Source: Liopterus haemorrhoidalis (lineage: Eukaryota; Arthropoda; Insecta; Coleoptera; Dytiscidae). Taken from it: a stretch of DNA of 64,000 nucleotides. Below, piece by piece: positions 10,761 through 21,835 of this stretch. Location: positions 35,928,301 through 35,992,300 of the forward strand of contig OZ020622.1 of NCBI GenBank assembly GCA_963971575.1, in the 5' to 3' direction. How positions within the stretch are numbered: position 1 is the first letter of the stretch; each line of letters starts with the position of its first letter. The notes beneath the pieces were generated by a model. It did no database searches and was not told the DNA's origin. It saw only the letters and a list, made by a program, of their open reading frames with translations. Both the position numbers and the translations under genes were made by a program.

Positions 10761-11779
10761 TGCAGAAGAAGTATTAAATCGGAAATAGTTCTGTGTATAA
10801 TAACGAAACATTAAGACAGGTAAGTAACCAAGTTTATATTTGTGTTTCTTAAATTTGAAATAATAAAATTTAATTTAATAAAATATTTAAATATAAGACA
10901 TAACCTAAAAATACTTTTAGCTGTCAAAATCTAACAAGTTAGCGTATACCTGTGTTCGCGCCCCCCCTCCGGTGCGAACCCTTGGTCTCTAGTGGGGGGG
11001 GGGGGGTTAGCTAGATTATATATTTTTTGTATAGTATCGAACAAGCTAGCTCTGATAGCCGGGCGTTATTGTCAAGAAGTCAGTCTATTACAATCTTGTG
11101 TTACCGTAAAACACCCGTTTTCGGTCTCTACAGAAGACGACCCCGTCCTCTATTATTCGCGATTGTGGACTTATATTTAGTGTAACAACGCGGCTGTTTG
11201 TCCCATCTCTTCTCTCTCCAGAGTGGACCAGAATACTGCAGTTCAAAGGGCCCTTTGATACGATAACGCATCAGTACGAGGTAAGTCCATTTTCCAATAT
11301 TTCTCCCATCCTATCTTCAACATTCTACAATCGCGTAGATAACGCATAATACAGTCTACCCGCTTATTTTTAGTGCTCCTCTGAGCAGGGTTCTGGTCAT
11401 TGGGTGCGTTTTGTTGGTGGCTGTTTAGAAGTACTAGAATTGATGCGCAAGAAAACGACAATTTTGATCGTGAAGTAAACATGGAATGACATTTGCTTGA
11501 AGGTTAAGTCATATGGTTATACTTAGAACAAATAACGAACATATTTCACCTAAATGGGTAATCTAAATAATAAATGCAGAATAAAAAAACTTTTTGAAGC
11601 AAATATTCAAGAATGTTTTAGAACGAGTAATTGAATTGTACATACATTTTAAGTTTAGATTTATTAATACTATATTAAAATCATATAGGTATATATTTAT
11701 TTTAGGACACAAAATGAGAAAATACCTAAAAGTAAAAATTATTTTCAAGCAGTTATACCAAGATTCAATTCTAATATTA
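10761..11779. other. Unclassified region with G- and C-homopolymer runs
   Basis: A C7 run and a G12 run lie at ~10960-11007, unusual in this A+T-rich window. The rest shows only short ORFs. No family was recognised. Confidence 0.35.
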
Positions 11780-12245
11780 TCTGTCTCATTTTGTAATACG
11801 AAACTAACAGGGAAACTTAATTTTTTATGTTGTATATTTAAAATATCACCTTAGGGTGGTAACACCTTTCAAAATATTTGACAATTCATAATGGACATTA
11901 AATTACGTATATGTCAACTTACTAACACAAATAGTATAAAACACAAATTGACAAGCATTTGAAATATATTTTATGCAACCAGAACAGAAAATATGAATAA
12001 GCGAATTAAGATGAAATAAATATTTGTATACAATTCAAAATATTTGACATGTCAATCACAAATTTGACAGGTCAATTTGGTATCTGACATGAAGTTTTTG
12101 AGTGAATATAACCTCAGTACAATGCAACTTCACTAAAAATGTAAAAGCCAGATTTACAAGTTTACATGGTTTCAAAAAAGTCTATTTACACCACAACAGT
12201 CACCAAAGTAACCAGATTTAGTTTCGTATTACAAATTGAGACAGA
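11780..12245. mobile_element. TIR element with TCTGTCTCA ends, copy 1
   Basis: Inverted termini TCTGTCTCATTTTGTAATAC and GTATTACAAATTGAGACAGA are flanked by TTA on both sides (11777-11779 and 12246-12248). It has internal TTTGACATGTCAAT-type repeats and no ORF. Related copies are at 62324-62904 (reverse, interrupted) and 62905-63072. Confidence 0.75.
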
Positions 12246-12551
12246 TTATATGTACATTTTAAAACCAAATGAAAACAACTGCATTCAAATATTACTTTTC
12301 ATCCCCACCACACTTATTCATTCCAGTCGTTCGACCTCGAGTCATCGAATGAGTAGAATGAATAGAATGAGAATATAGTCGCAACAAAACGCGTATTCTG
12401 ATTAAACTGAAACCAGAATTGGCACAACAAAACGCACCCAGTGTCTCCATCCGGGAACACCACCAGATCACGCACTTAACAACCTGATACCACCAGCAGC
12501 ACAAGGACGAGTGTTGAGTTTCATGCATCTAGGAAGCAGACTATTGGAACT

Positions 12552-13051
12552 ATGGACCAGATTTTAAAGGAAATAGTAGCTATGAAGCAAGAACTAAAGG
12601 AAGATATAAACAGTATAAAAGAGGATTTAGGTATCAAATTAAATACTTTAGAACAAAAAATAACTTTAACTCAAAACGAGGTTTTGAAACATGACGAACA
12701 AATAAACTAGAAAGAAAAATCACTAGAAAGAAAATAGGAAACGAAACATCTTGTTACATGGTCTAAAGGAAACTGAAAAAAATATGTTTGAACTAGAATT
12801 TTAGAGTTTTTTAACAATAAAGTGAAAGTCGAAACAAGTATACAGGAAATAGATCTTATACGAAGGATAGGTGTACGGAAAGACCATAACAACAAGATAA
12901 GACCAATACTAGTTAGTTTTCTGGCATTTAGAAAGAAAATCTCAATTCTATCTAACAAGAAAAACCTAACGGGTGGCGAAATCTTTGTAACTGAGGACCT
13001 TACTACCAATATAATGGAAACAAGAAAAAAAGTCATTCCAATCATGATGTA
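12552..13051 (+). pseudogene. RTE-like LINE ORF1, 5' part
   Basis: Starting MDQILKEIVAMKQELKED, it shows a coiled coil followed by an RRM-like part with DLIRRIGVRKDHNNKIRP and IFVTEDLTTNI. Several stops and frameshifts occur at 12705-12810. The reading is cut after ATG ATG TA at 13051 by a Tc1-like terminal repeat and resumes in frame at 21105. Confidence 0.75.
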
Positions 13052-13139
13052 CGACCCTTGTCCACGTTCAGTTGGCCCAGCTATGAAATTTTCAGTTTCT
13101 TTAGAAATCGTACATATATAATTAGCTACCGTGTGCTAG

Positions 13140-14340
13140 TGATTATGTAACACTGTGACGTCATTTTTCCTGAGGTTCTCGTGATTGGCTAACTGGGAAA
13201 CAGGGTGTTCCCAGTTTGACTTGACTAACAGGTATTTTGCAAATTTATTCTCTAAGAATCTACGAATATAATTACAAATAGAAATTTGTAGGATTTCGTA
13301 GGCATAAACAAGAAACTCTAGATATTCCTATATCATTTGACTGATATCAACAATATTTTGCAGATTTATTCTCTAAGAAACTGCAAATAAAATAACATAT
13401 AGAAATGTCTAGGGTTTCGTAGGCACAAACAAGAAATTATATACACTGCTATATCCTTCGACCAATATGAATAATATTTTGCAGATTTATTTTCTTAGAA
13501 TCTACAAATATAATTATGTACAGAAATGCCTAGGATTTCGGATATAAATAAAATTTTGCAGATTTGTTCTCTAAGAATCTGCGAATAAAATAAAATACAG
13601 AAATATCTAGGGTTTCGTAGATATAAATAAGAAACTCTAGACACTCCTATATTTTTTGATCGATATGACAAACATTTTACAAATTTATTCTCTAAAAATC
13701 TGCGGATAAAACATCGTACAGAAATATCTAGAGTTTTGTAGGCATAAATAAGAAACTGTAGAAACTTCTATATTCTTTGATCGATATGAAAAATATTTTG
13801 CAGATTTATTATTTAAAAATCTGCGGATAAAATAACCTATAGAATTGTATAGGGTTTCGTGGGCATAAACAAGAAACCCTAGGGTACTCCTATATCCTTT
13901 GACCGATATGAACAGTATTTTTCAGATTTATTCTCTAAAAATCTACGAATATAATTACATACATAACTGCCTAGGGTTTCGTAGCCATAAACAAGAGACT
14001 ATAGATACTCCTGTTAAAAAAACTCTCGACAAGCCTATATCCTTTAACCGATATGAACAATATTTTGCAGATTTATTCTCTAGGTATCTACGACTATAAT
14101 TACATATAGAAATGTCTAGGGTTTCGTAGGCATAAATTAACGTCTCAAATTATTTTTAGTTTTAACAATATAAATGTAATGTACTAAGTAAAACTGAATC
14201 GTTTTCTCATCTTAAAAAGTTAATGAATAAATAATCTAACTGTATAATTAGCAAGTGTCTGTATGTAGTGTCGGTAACATTATGACGTCAATTTTTCTAA
14301 AGTTCTCGTGATTGGCTAACTGGGGACACCCTGTTTCTTG
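13140..14340. repeat. Minisatellite of ~120-bp units between direct repeats
   Basis: Eight imperfect units start near 13232, 13351, 13474, 13553, 13672, 13795, 13917 and 14061. Each contains 'attttgcagatttattctcta' and 'tctagggtttcgtaggcataaa'. On each side lies a ~60-bp direct repeat (about 13150-13212 and 14275-14337) containing TGACGTCA followed by 'gttctcgtgattggctaactggg'. The unit at 13553 is about 40 bp short. No coding potential. Confidence 0.8.
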
Positions 14341-15108
14341 ATTGGATGACAGGTAACGCCCTCTCCCGTGATTAGCTAACTGGTGATATCCTGTCCCATG
14401 GTTCGCAGACTGGCGACGAAATTAGGATACGTTAAAAAATAAAACCAAATACACATACAAACAATTGAAATTTTTATATTATAAATCCGTCATTGTTGAC
14501 GGGTAATAACTTAGTTATTAAATAATAAGTAAAAGTAAATGCTGCTTTGTAGATTTTTTGACAATATAATCATATTAGAAGCAAAGGGGTCAAAATTTAT
14601 TCCGTAATATTTAATTTGTGATTATAAAAATAATATTCGTAAAACAAACGTATCTTTTGAGTTCATGTATTCTTGTACTGTATCATATATATCAGATCAG
14701 TCAGTGGGTGTGGTCGAAAGTTTCATCCGTGTCAATATTTTTATTAAAATATATTTATTGTGCCTTCAAAAAAGCCAAAATCCACGAAATTAGTGTATTA
14801 AAATCATTATTTTATAAAAAGCGTTAGATAAGTGTTAAAAATTTGAGTTTATTTAAACAAAAATTGTGAAACTAATCACAAACGGCAATATCTGATTGTG
14901 ATAGGATTTTATAATTTATAAATTTCAATAATAAAATTCAAATAAGTGCCGATATAAAACTTAAATTTTCAGTTATAAAGTGATTTTTAACTATTATTTA
15001 GATTCACTGAACAATTTGTTACATGTATTAGTTTAAAATTTAAAGTTTGTTCTAAATATTAGTTTAAAATTATTCACCAATACGTTGACTTTAAAATAAT
15101 ACTTAAGA
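14341..15108. other. Unclassified A+T-rich region
   Basis: A short copy of the 'gtgattagctaactggtg' motif continues from the flanking repeat to ~14400. Beyond that I see no ORF of note and no repeat shared elsewhere. Confidence 0.3.
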
Positions 15109-15192
15109 GACGAAGCTAAGTGGTCGTGGTCGTTAAAGTGACTTTATACTGTCAGAATTCAATGGTTCCAGGTTCAAGTCCATCTCGGTGCT
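15109..15192 (+). repeat. tRNA-derived (SINE-like) segment
   Basis: The segment resembles a Leu/Ser-type tRNA: 'gaagctaagtggtcgtggtcgttaa' (box A region) and 'ggttccaggttcaagtccatctcggtgc' (box B GGTTCAAGTCC). The stems are imperfect, so it is a tRNA-derived repeat head and not a functional gene. Confidence 0.45.
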
Positions 15193-15412
15193 AAAAAGTA
15201 TTTTATATGTTAATTAATTTTATTTAATTGAACTAAAGTAATAATTATAACTTTATAAACATTACAACAATAATATAATAACTTTAATAAAAACAAATTT
15301 AAAATTTAACTTAAAAATTTGCGCCTTCTGTCTGGCAAGTGTCTACCTTTTCTTATTGATATCTAACTATTCGCAACAAGTTTTATCGACACGTTAAGCT
15401 TGCCATATTAAC

Positions 15413-16390
15413 ATGTCTTTGTGCGCACGTTGCAATGAATCACTGCCATTGGACTATGTCGAGTGTTTTGGCGAAAACTGTGGAAACATGCATTTTGCAT
15501 GTGCCGGAACTACGGAAGCATCTTACAGAAATCTCGCTAAAGCAAAAAAATCCAACTTTAAATGCAGTTATTGTACAAAATCCCGACTTAGAAGTGGAAC
15601 CTCTGTTAGTGGACCTTCTGTTGCTACCCCTCCTGTTTCTGCATCTTCCATTACTACGCCGGATCAAATCAATCAAGAAATCTTAAATAAAATAAATAAT
15701 ATGGAACTTATGTTTCTGGAAATAAAAAATCTTAAACGCGAAATTGATGAAATGGTTAAAACTAGGGACTTCATTAGTAGTCAATATGACACTATAGTTG
15801 AAACAACTAAACAAAATAATATTATCATCAATAAAATGGAGTCGGTTGTTAATACGTTAATGGAAGCCAACAAGCGCAAAGATGAAGTTATCAATGTACT
15901 GGAAAATAAAATAAACAAATTAGAACAATATTCGAGAAATAAAAATATAGAAATACATAATGTTGAAGAATTTAATAATGAAAATACTGACGATTTAGCT
16001 GTGAAAATAGGTCGTCTATTAGATATTAATTTAACGAAAAATGAAATCGAAGTGTCACATAGAATAATCTCTAAGAATATATCAAAACCAAAACCGATCA
16101 TAATTCAATTTAATTCTCGCAAACTACGTGATGAGTTTATAGCTAAGCGCAAGAATAGTATCAAAAATTGTGATATCTATTCCAATAATAACACAAATAA
16201 AATATTTATTAATGAAAATCTTTCCCCTTTTTATAAAAATCTTCTCTGGTTGGCAAAAAATAAAGCTCAGACAAATAAATACAAATTTGTTTGGTATAGG
16301 AATAATAAAATACTTGTAAGAAAAGATAACGATAGCGAAATTCGTGTTATTGAAAACGAGACCGATATAAACAGGATTTTTGCATTGTAA
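15413..16390 (+). CDS. LINE ORF1 with PHD-like zinc finger
   Basis: A 325-residue intact ORF. Cys4, Cys7, Cys18, Cys23, His27, Cys30, Cys51 and Cys54 give a C4-H-C3 PHD-type finger, followed by a Ser/Thr/Pro linker, a coiled coil (about 85-160) and the RRM-like part starting KLEQYSRNKNIEIHNVEE. FINENLSPFYKNLLWLAK marks the C-terminal domain. PHD-bearing ORF1 proteins are known in CR1-group elements. It precedes ORF2 by 38 bases, as in a bicistronic LINE. Confidence 0.85.
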   Translation: MSLCARCNESLPLDYVECFGENCGNMHFACAGTTEASYRNLAKAKKSNFKCSYCTKSRLRSGTSVSGPSVATPPVSASSITTPDQINQEILNKINNMELMFLEIKNLKREIDEMVKTRDFISSQYDTIVETTKQNNIIINKMESVVNTLMEANKRKDEVINVLENKINKLEQYSRNKNIEIHNVEEFNNENTDDLAVKIGRLLDINLTKNEIEVSHRIISKNISKPKPIIIQFNSRKLRDEFIAKRKNSIKNCDIYSNNNTNKIFINENLSPFYKNLLWLAKNKAQTNKYKFVWYRNNKILVRKDNDSEIRVIENETDINRIFAL

Positions 16391-16428
16391 ATTCATATAA
16401 TATTTTATTATAATTTGTTAAACCTATT

Positions 16429-19428
16429 ATGGATCTAGATTTAGATTTTGATTTTGTAAATATAGTAACGAAAACCTGTGATACTTTACCAAATTGTAAA
16501 AATATGCTGTTCAACTTTGTTAATCACAGTTCACTAAATAACAGTTTAAGTATTTTTCATACTAATATTAGGAGTATAAGTAAAAATTTTACATCTTTAG
16601 AAGTTTATATAGACTATTTTGAAAAAAGTTTGGACGTTATCATCTTGTCCGAAACGTGGTTTTGTAAAAATTCTGAGTATTTTAACATTGAAGGTTACAA
16701 TATTATATACAATGAAGGTTTAATAAACAAAGCTGATGGAGCTATTATGTATGTAAAAAATAGTTTAATTTATAATTATGATGTTATTATGTTAGGTCCA
16801 TATAAATTCATTAGAACAATAATTAAAACAAATACCGAAAAAATCGCCATAACTGCAATTTATAATCCTCCATCCATTAATGTACATGAATTCTTATATT
16901 GTTTAAGAACATATTTCAACACTTATTGTAAAACTTATTATGAAATTTTTTGTGGTGACATAAATATTGACATATTATCTAACAAAAACGACAGTAATGA
17001 CTATATCAACTTATATACAGAATTTGGCTTCAGATCTTGCATAAACGATTATACCAGAGTTGTAGGAGACTCTCGTTCCTGTATAGACCATTTCTTAATT
17101 AAGGCAAAAATCTATCCTCAAAATATTCTACCTGTTATATTAAAAAGTAAAATTAGTGAACATTACCCAGTTATTTTAAAAATAAAATCTAAAAATACAC
17201 TAACAACAAATCAACTAAATAAAAATTCCCAAAGAAGTGTTATTAAAATTGTAGACTATAATAAATTAATTGACTTATTTAAAAATGAAAATTTCTGTTT
17301 CATTAAAGAGGAAAGTAATTTGGACACAGTATTAGATAGTTTCGCTAATTTAATAAATAAAAATGTTAAAAAATGTACTTTCTGCAAAAATACTGGAAAA
17401 AATAAAAAAAGAAAAGGCTGGATAACATCTGGAATTATTGAGTCTCTCAAAACGCGTGATTTGTTATACAAACAGTTTAAAATGGACCCTGATAATCTCA
17501 CATTAAAAAATAATTATAATAAATTCAGAAATAAATTAAATGTTATAATTAAAAAAGCCAAATCCGATTTTTTTAAATATAAATTACAAGAGGCTGGATT
17601 TGATACTAAGAAACTATGGTCCATTTCTATGGAAGCCGTAAATCTAAATATAAATAAAAAAAAACAAGAAATTAACAAAATTATCGGATCAAATAATGAG
17701 ATTATTACAGAAAAACAAGAAATAGCAAATAATTTCAATAATTACTTTGTAAATATTGCAGCAAGAATGGCAGCCAACTTAAATGTTCCTAATATCAATG
17801 AAACTAGAATTAAAATGGTCTCTGATTCTTTTTATTGCGGCCCTATAAGTTCCAACGATGTTGAAATAGCTATAGATGCGTTGAAAAATAGTAGCTCAGT
17901 AGGACTTGATGGTATTTCCAGTAAAGTACTTAAAAATATCAAACACGCTATTAGTGAACCATTAGCTACATTTTTTGACAGATGCGTCTCAGAAGGATAT
18001 TTTCCTAATAAAATGAAGGTAGCAATTATTAAAATACTACATAAAGCTGGACCTAAAGACACCATGGGTAACTATAGGCCAATTTCATTATTGTCCAATA
18101 TAGCAAAAGTATTTGAAAAAATTATTAAAAAAAGAATGTATACATTTATAGAAAAACATAGCATATTATCTAAAAATCAGTTTGGATTTCGAGAAAATAT
18201 GTCTACTGAAAATGCTATTACCACATTAACTTCAGCTATATATCGAAACCTAGATAAATCTAAGCTTTGTGCGGCTATTTTCTTAGATCTTGCCAAAGCA
18301 TTCGATACGGTTAACCACTTGAGATTACTAGACAAGCTTGAATCTTATGGTTTCAGAGGAATTTTTCTCAAACTTTTAAATAGTTATTTAAATAATAGGA
18401 TGCAGTATACTTCCATAGACGACACTCTGAGTGATCCAGAAGTTGTGACATGCGGTATACCGCAGGGCACAGTACTCGGTCCCCTTCTGTTTATACTGTA
18501 TATCAACGATCTACTATCACTGGAAGTAGATGGTAATTTACTTTCTTTTGCCGATGATACAGTATATTATGTTGAAGGTGATACATGGGATGATATATTT
18601 CGTAATATATCTAAAAACTTTAAATTAATACAAGCGTGGTTAAATGCGAACTTATTATCCTTAAATATAAATAAAACAGTTATAGTTCCTTTCGCTTGCC
18701 GTAAAGATAAATTACCGCCGGATAAGTTTCTTAGTTTACATTCAACAAACTGTACTTTAAACGGCTGTAACTGCAGTGACAAAATTTGCATTAATAATTC
18801 TATTAAATATTTAGGTATTATATTTGATAGTACCATGACTTGGAAATTGCAAGTGGACTGCTTAAATAATAAACTGAGAAAATTAATCTATTTGTTTAAA
18901 AATCTTAAATATTGTCTAAAACTAAACGCGCTTAAAATTATCTACTTCGGTCTAACTCAATCGCTATTGAAGTATGGTATTTTAGCTTGGGGCGGTGCTG
19001 CCAAATCGGTTACTGTAAAACTAAAATCTACTCAAAAACTTATCCTCAAAATTATATTTAATAAACCATTCAGATTTTCCACAGAACAACTATTTAAAGA
19101 AGCGAAAGTATTTGATGTATCTAAATTATATTTTCTTTCCTTAGGTCACTACTTGTACAAAACAAAAATATATCTTATTAATCAACTAATTTTTCCTACC
19201 CATAACTATAACACAAGAAGTAAAGAAAATAGTTTAAGTAACTTACCTATGGTAAAAAAACGTGTTGCTACTAAAAATTTTGAAGTAATATTACCCAAAT
19301 TTTATAATAAATTTCCTGTCAATTTAAAATCTTACCTTTTACACCCAATTAAAAATAAATTTATTAAACATTTCAAAATATGGTTAATGGAGATGCCTTA
19401 CTCAGAGATCAATAATTTAATAAATTAA
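16429..19428 (+). CDS. Intact CR1/Jockey-group LINE ORF2: endonuclease and reverse transcriptase
   Basis: A 999-residue uninterrupted ORF. The N-terminal APE-type endonuclease shows HTNIRSISKNF, IILSETWF (catalytic Glu), IYNPP, FCGDINID (GDxN) and SCIDHFL. The final SDH motif reads SEHYPV, so the usual Asp is Glu. The reverse transcriptase has SSSVGLDGISS, NYRPISLLSN, IFLDLAKAFDTVNH (A), CGIPQGTVLGPLLF (B) and LSFADDTVYY (C, FADD). Cys-rich and HNYNTRSKEN segments close the protein. With intact ORF1 upstream this may be a young, possibly mobile element; the SEH change is the one caution. Confidence 0.92.
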   Translation: MDLDLDFDFVNIVTKTCDTLPNCKNMLFNFVNHSSLNNSLSIFHTNIRSISKNFTSLEVYIDYFEKSLDVIILSETWFCKNSEYFNIEGYNIIYNEGLINKADGAIMYVKNSLIYNYDVIMLGPYKFIRTIIKTNTEKIAITAIYNPPSINVHEFLYCLRTYFNTYCKTYYEIFCGDINIDILSNKNDSNDYINLYTEFGFRSCINDYTRVVGDSRSCIDHFLIKAKIYPQNILPVILKSKISEHYPVILKIKSKNTLTTNQLNKNSQRSVIKIVDYNKLIDLFKNENFCFIKEESNLDTVLDSFANLINKNVKKCTFCKNTGKNKKRKGWITSGIIESLKTRDLLYKQFKMDPDNLTLKNNYNKFRNKLNVIIKKAKSDFFKYKLQEAGFDTKKLWSISMEAVNLNINKKKQEINKIIGSNNEIITEKQEIANNFNNYFVNIAARMAANLNVPNINETRIKMVSDSFYCGPISSNDVEIAIDALKNSSSVGLDGISSKVLKNIKHAISEPLATFFDRCVSEGYFPNKMKVAIIKILHKAGPKDTMGNYRPISLLSNIAKVFEKIIKKRMYTFIEKHSILSKNQFGFRENMSTENAITTLTSAIYRNLDKSKLCAAIFLDLAKAFDTVNHLRLLDKLESYGFRGIFLKLLNSYLNNRMQYTSIDDTLSDPEVVTCGIPQGTVLGPLLFILYINDLLSLEVDGNLLSFADDTVYYVEGDTWDDIFRNISKNFKLIQAWLNANLLSLNINKTVIVPFACRKDKLPPDKFLSLHSTNCTLNGCNCSDKICINNSIKYLGIIFDSTMTWKLQVDCLNNKLRKLIYLFKNLKYCLKLNALKIIYFGLTQSLLKYGILAWGGAAKSVTVKLKSTQKLILKIIFNKPFRFSTEQLFKEAKVFDVSKLYFLSLGHYLYKTKIYLINQLIFPTHNYNTRSKENSLSNLPMVKKRVATKNFEVILPKFYNKFPVNLKSYLLHPIKNKFIKHFKIWLMEMPYSEINNLIN

Positions 19429-19690
19429 AGGACGTTCACTTTTCACCATTTATTAATTTTTTAATTTTTCATATTTTTAGTAAATAATGATCTACTGACC
19501 GAATTTATTATTATAATATAGTAACAATATCGTGTCACCACAAGATGCCTTGTATCTTCTGTGACACTTTAATGCAGATTCTGCTTACCTTTCTTTTAGT
19601 TAACATTTATATTTAAATTCGTATGTTATATGTAAAATGTATCATTAATGTATCAGTATTTGAAAATAAAGGTGTATTGTATATAAAATA
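19429..19690 (+). other. 3' untranslated region of the intact LINE
   Basis: It includes a structured stretch, GTGTCAC ... GTGACAC (outer 7-bp stem), enclosing AAGAT ... ATCTT, at about 19530-19565. It ends near 'aataaaggtgtattgtatataaaata'. Tc1-derived sequence resumes after it. Confidence 0.5.
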
Positions 19691-19791
19691 ACTGGGTTTT
19701 TGCGGTAGCTATGCGTAGTAGGCGTTGGAAAACAAAGTTTGCTTATTGACTATAATGTATTAAAAGTGTTAAGTCTAAATAATTTTAAAAC

Positions 19792-20879
19792 ATGGGCAGA
19801 GGCAAAGCTATTGATGAAAAAATTCGGTTAATCATTGTGAACTTAGCAAAAACAGGAAAAACCAATTCCGAAATCGGAAAATTATTAGGTTTGTCACGAT
19901 ACAGTATTAGAAATATTTTTAAAATTGTACCAAACAAGTGGTTCTGTTGCCCCAAAGCCCCAGTACGTGAAGAAAACTACACTGACGGACAATGACAAAC
20001 GTGCATTGAAAAGAATTATTAAGGATAACAGACGTGCTAACTACAGTCAATTGAGTGTACAGTGGATCGATGTTGTTGGAATACGTGTTTCAAGGTCTAC
20101 ATGTCAGAAAGAAGCTAAAAAATTGGGACTTGGAACCTATAAGGTAATATTTTTTTAATCGGACTCTTAAATGTAAATTTACAGAAATTTATAAAACTTT
20201 CTTAGGCCAAGGAAAAACCATTGTTGACGTCTAAGCAAAAGAAAAACAGGTTGAAATGGGCCAGAGAACATAAAATATGGAATTGTGAAAAGTGGAACAG
20301 CGTGCAATGGAGCGATGAGTCTAGGTTTGAAGTCTGTGTAGGGGACAACCGGAGCAGAGTTGTTCGTCAGAAACATGAAGCATATCATCCCGATTGCTTG
20401 AAAAGGAAGGTGAAATTTCCAGCATCTGTCATGGTGTGGGGTTCAATGTCTGCAAGAGGTGTAGGAAAACTTCACTTTATCGATGGCATTGTTAACACAA
20501 CCAAATATTTAAGTATTTTAGAGGTGTCTGTTGCCAAATATGGAACATGCATTTAATCTCTGGGGAGGATTTTATTTTTCAACAAGATGGAGCCGCTTAC
20601 CATACGTCAAAAAAATCTTTGAAATGGTTCCGTGATCATTCTATTCCACTTTTAGAGTGGGTTTCAAGTAGCCCAGACTTATCCCCCATCGAGACACTTT
20701 GGCACGAAATGAAAAAACGATTTCGTATAACACCGGCTAGAACAATTCCAGAATTAAGACTAAAGCTTCAAGAAATATGGGATAATTTTACTCCTCGACA
20801 ATGCCAAGACCTTGTAGATACTATGCCTAGAAGAATTAATGCCGTTATAAAAATGAAAGGTGACGTTACCCAGTGGTAA
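19792..20879 (+). pseudogene. Tc1-like (DD34E) transposase with a small intron
   Basis: It opens MGRGKAIDEKIRLIIVNLAK with the HTH motif TNSEIGKLLGLSRYSIRNI. A frameshift near 19930 and another near 20545 break the frame. The catalytic motifs survive: VQWSDESRFE, FQQDGAAYHTSK and SSPDLSPIETLWHEMKK. At 20144-20205 a 62-bp GT...AG segment with a TTTCTTAG acceptor separates GLGTYK from AKEKPLLTSKQKK, in phase 0 and exactly where other Tc1 proteins are continuous, so it looks like a spliceosomal intron. The protein would cut and paste the surrounding element if repaired by related copies. Confidence 0.85.
20144..20205 (+). other. Putative 62-bp intron in the Tc1 transposase
   Basis: AAG/GTAATA at the left, TTTCTTAG/GCC at the right, phase 0. 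It contains in-frame stops and no Tc1-like residues. Removing it restores a continuous match to the family. Confidence 0.6.
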
Positions 20880-21102
20880 CTTCTGAAATAGGTTTCCAAG
20901 TTAATGGCTTTCCAAAGTAAATATTTTTTTCTTATTAATTTACTTTAATAGTTGTAAATATTAATCGTAAATCTCTAAAATGTTTAATTGAAAATAAAAT
21001 ATTACCTAGATTTCATAAGCTATTCGCATTCTGTTTCTGTTAATTGAACACCAATAAGTAAAAATTTCGTAGCTGGGCCAACTGATAGTGGACAGGGCTC
21101 GT

Positions 21103-21570
21103 ATTACAGGAAAGAAGGTCATCATGCTATAAATAAATACGACAAACTACTAGTTATTGGAAAAATTACCAGTACTGAAAACATGTCAGGAATAGCAAAC
21201 AACAAGAAACGGCAGCTATGAGAAGAAGACGATAAAAACGTACAACCTCAAGAAAGAAATACTGAAACATTAAAAAACCAGGAAAAGAAAAATAAACTAG
21301 ACGCAAAAATAGCCAAATTCAATTGTCCCACCATGAAACCAGGGGACAGCCTTTTCAATTACGTACAGAGAGGCAGCTCAAATTCAGAATCAAGGGCTGG
21401 AAACAAACCTAATGGTGTTAGTTTCATACAAGATGGCAACGAATTAAGCACTAGTGTCGGAACCTCAGTAACAGGGAAACGATAGCAATTAAAGTAGAAA
21501 GAATCACACCCTATATCAAAACAGGCTACGGATAAGGATACGACTATAATATTTTCAAACATTAAGCTGA
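21103..21570 (+). pseudogene. RTE-like LINE ORF1, 3' part
   Basis: It continues the fragment at 12552-13051 in frame: YYRKEGHHAINKYDKLLVIGK matches the end of RTE-type ORF1 RRM domains. A low-complexity Lys/Asn/Glu-rich tail follows, with a stop at ~21220. The reverse transcriptase that should follow is absent. Confidence 0.65.
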
Positions 21571-21835
21571 ATCATATTCCCCAGCAGGCTGGTCACCAGG
21601 GGAATACAAGACCACAACCCTCCAGTTCAAATAAATACCCAACAAAGAAACTACCACGAAACAATATCCAAGACAAACCATATCGAGTTAAAAATAGGCT
21701 GCTAGAAATATGTTAACTAATTCAATAAAAAATAGTAGTATTATTTAATTATCCCATTTGGTTTGAAAATATTTTATTTGTCTCCGCCACTGTAACGGTC
21801 GTATATCCTTCTCTATTTGAATCTACTCTACGAAG
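21571..21835. other. Short unassigned flank
   Basis: It may be residual LINE sequence. No feature was recognised. Confidence 0.3.

Larger units (their letters stand above)
13052..21102 (+). mobile_element. Tc1-like element expanded to 8 kb by nested insertions
   Basis: The left end CGACCCTTGTCCAC...CAGTTGGCCCAGCTA (13052) mirrors the right end TAGCTGGGCCAACTG...GTGGACAGGGCTCG (to 21102), about 40 of 50 positions by eye. Both are flanked by TA. The transposase remnant lies near the right end (19792-20879). Between them sit a minisatellite, a tRNA-like piece and a CR1-like LINE. The ORF1 fragment outside the element joins perfectly in frame across one TA, which proves the insertion. Confidence 0.75.
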
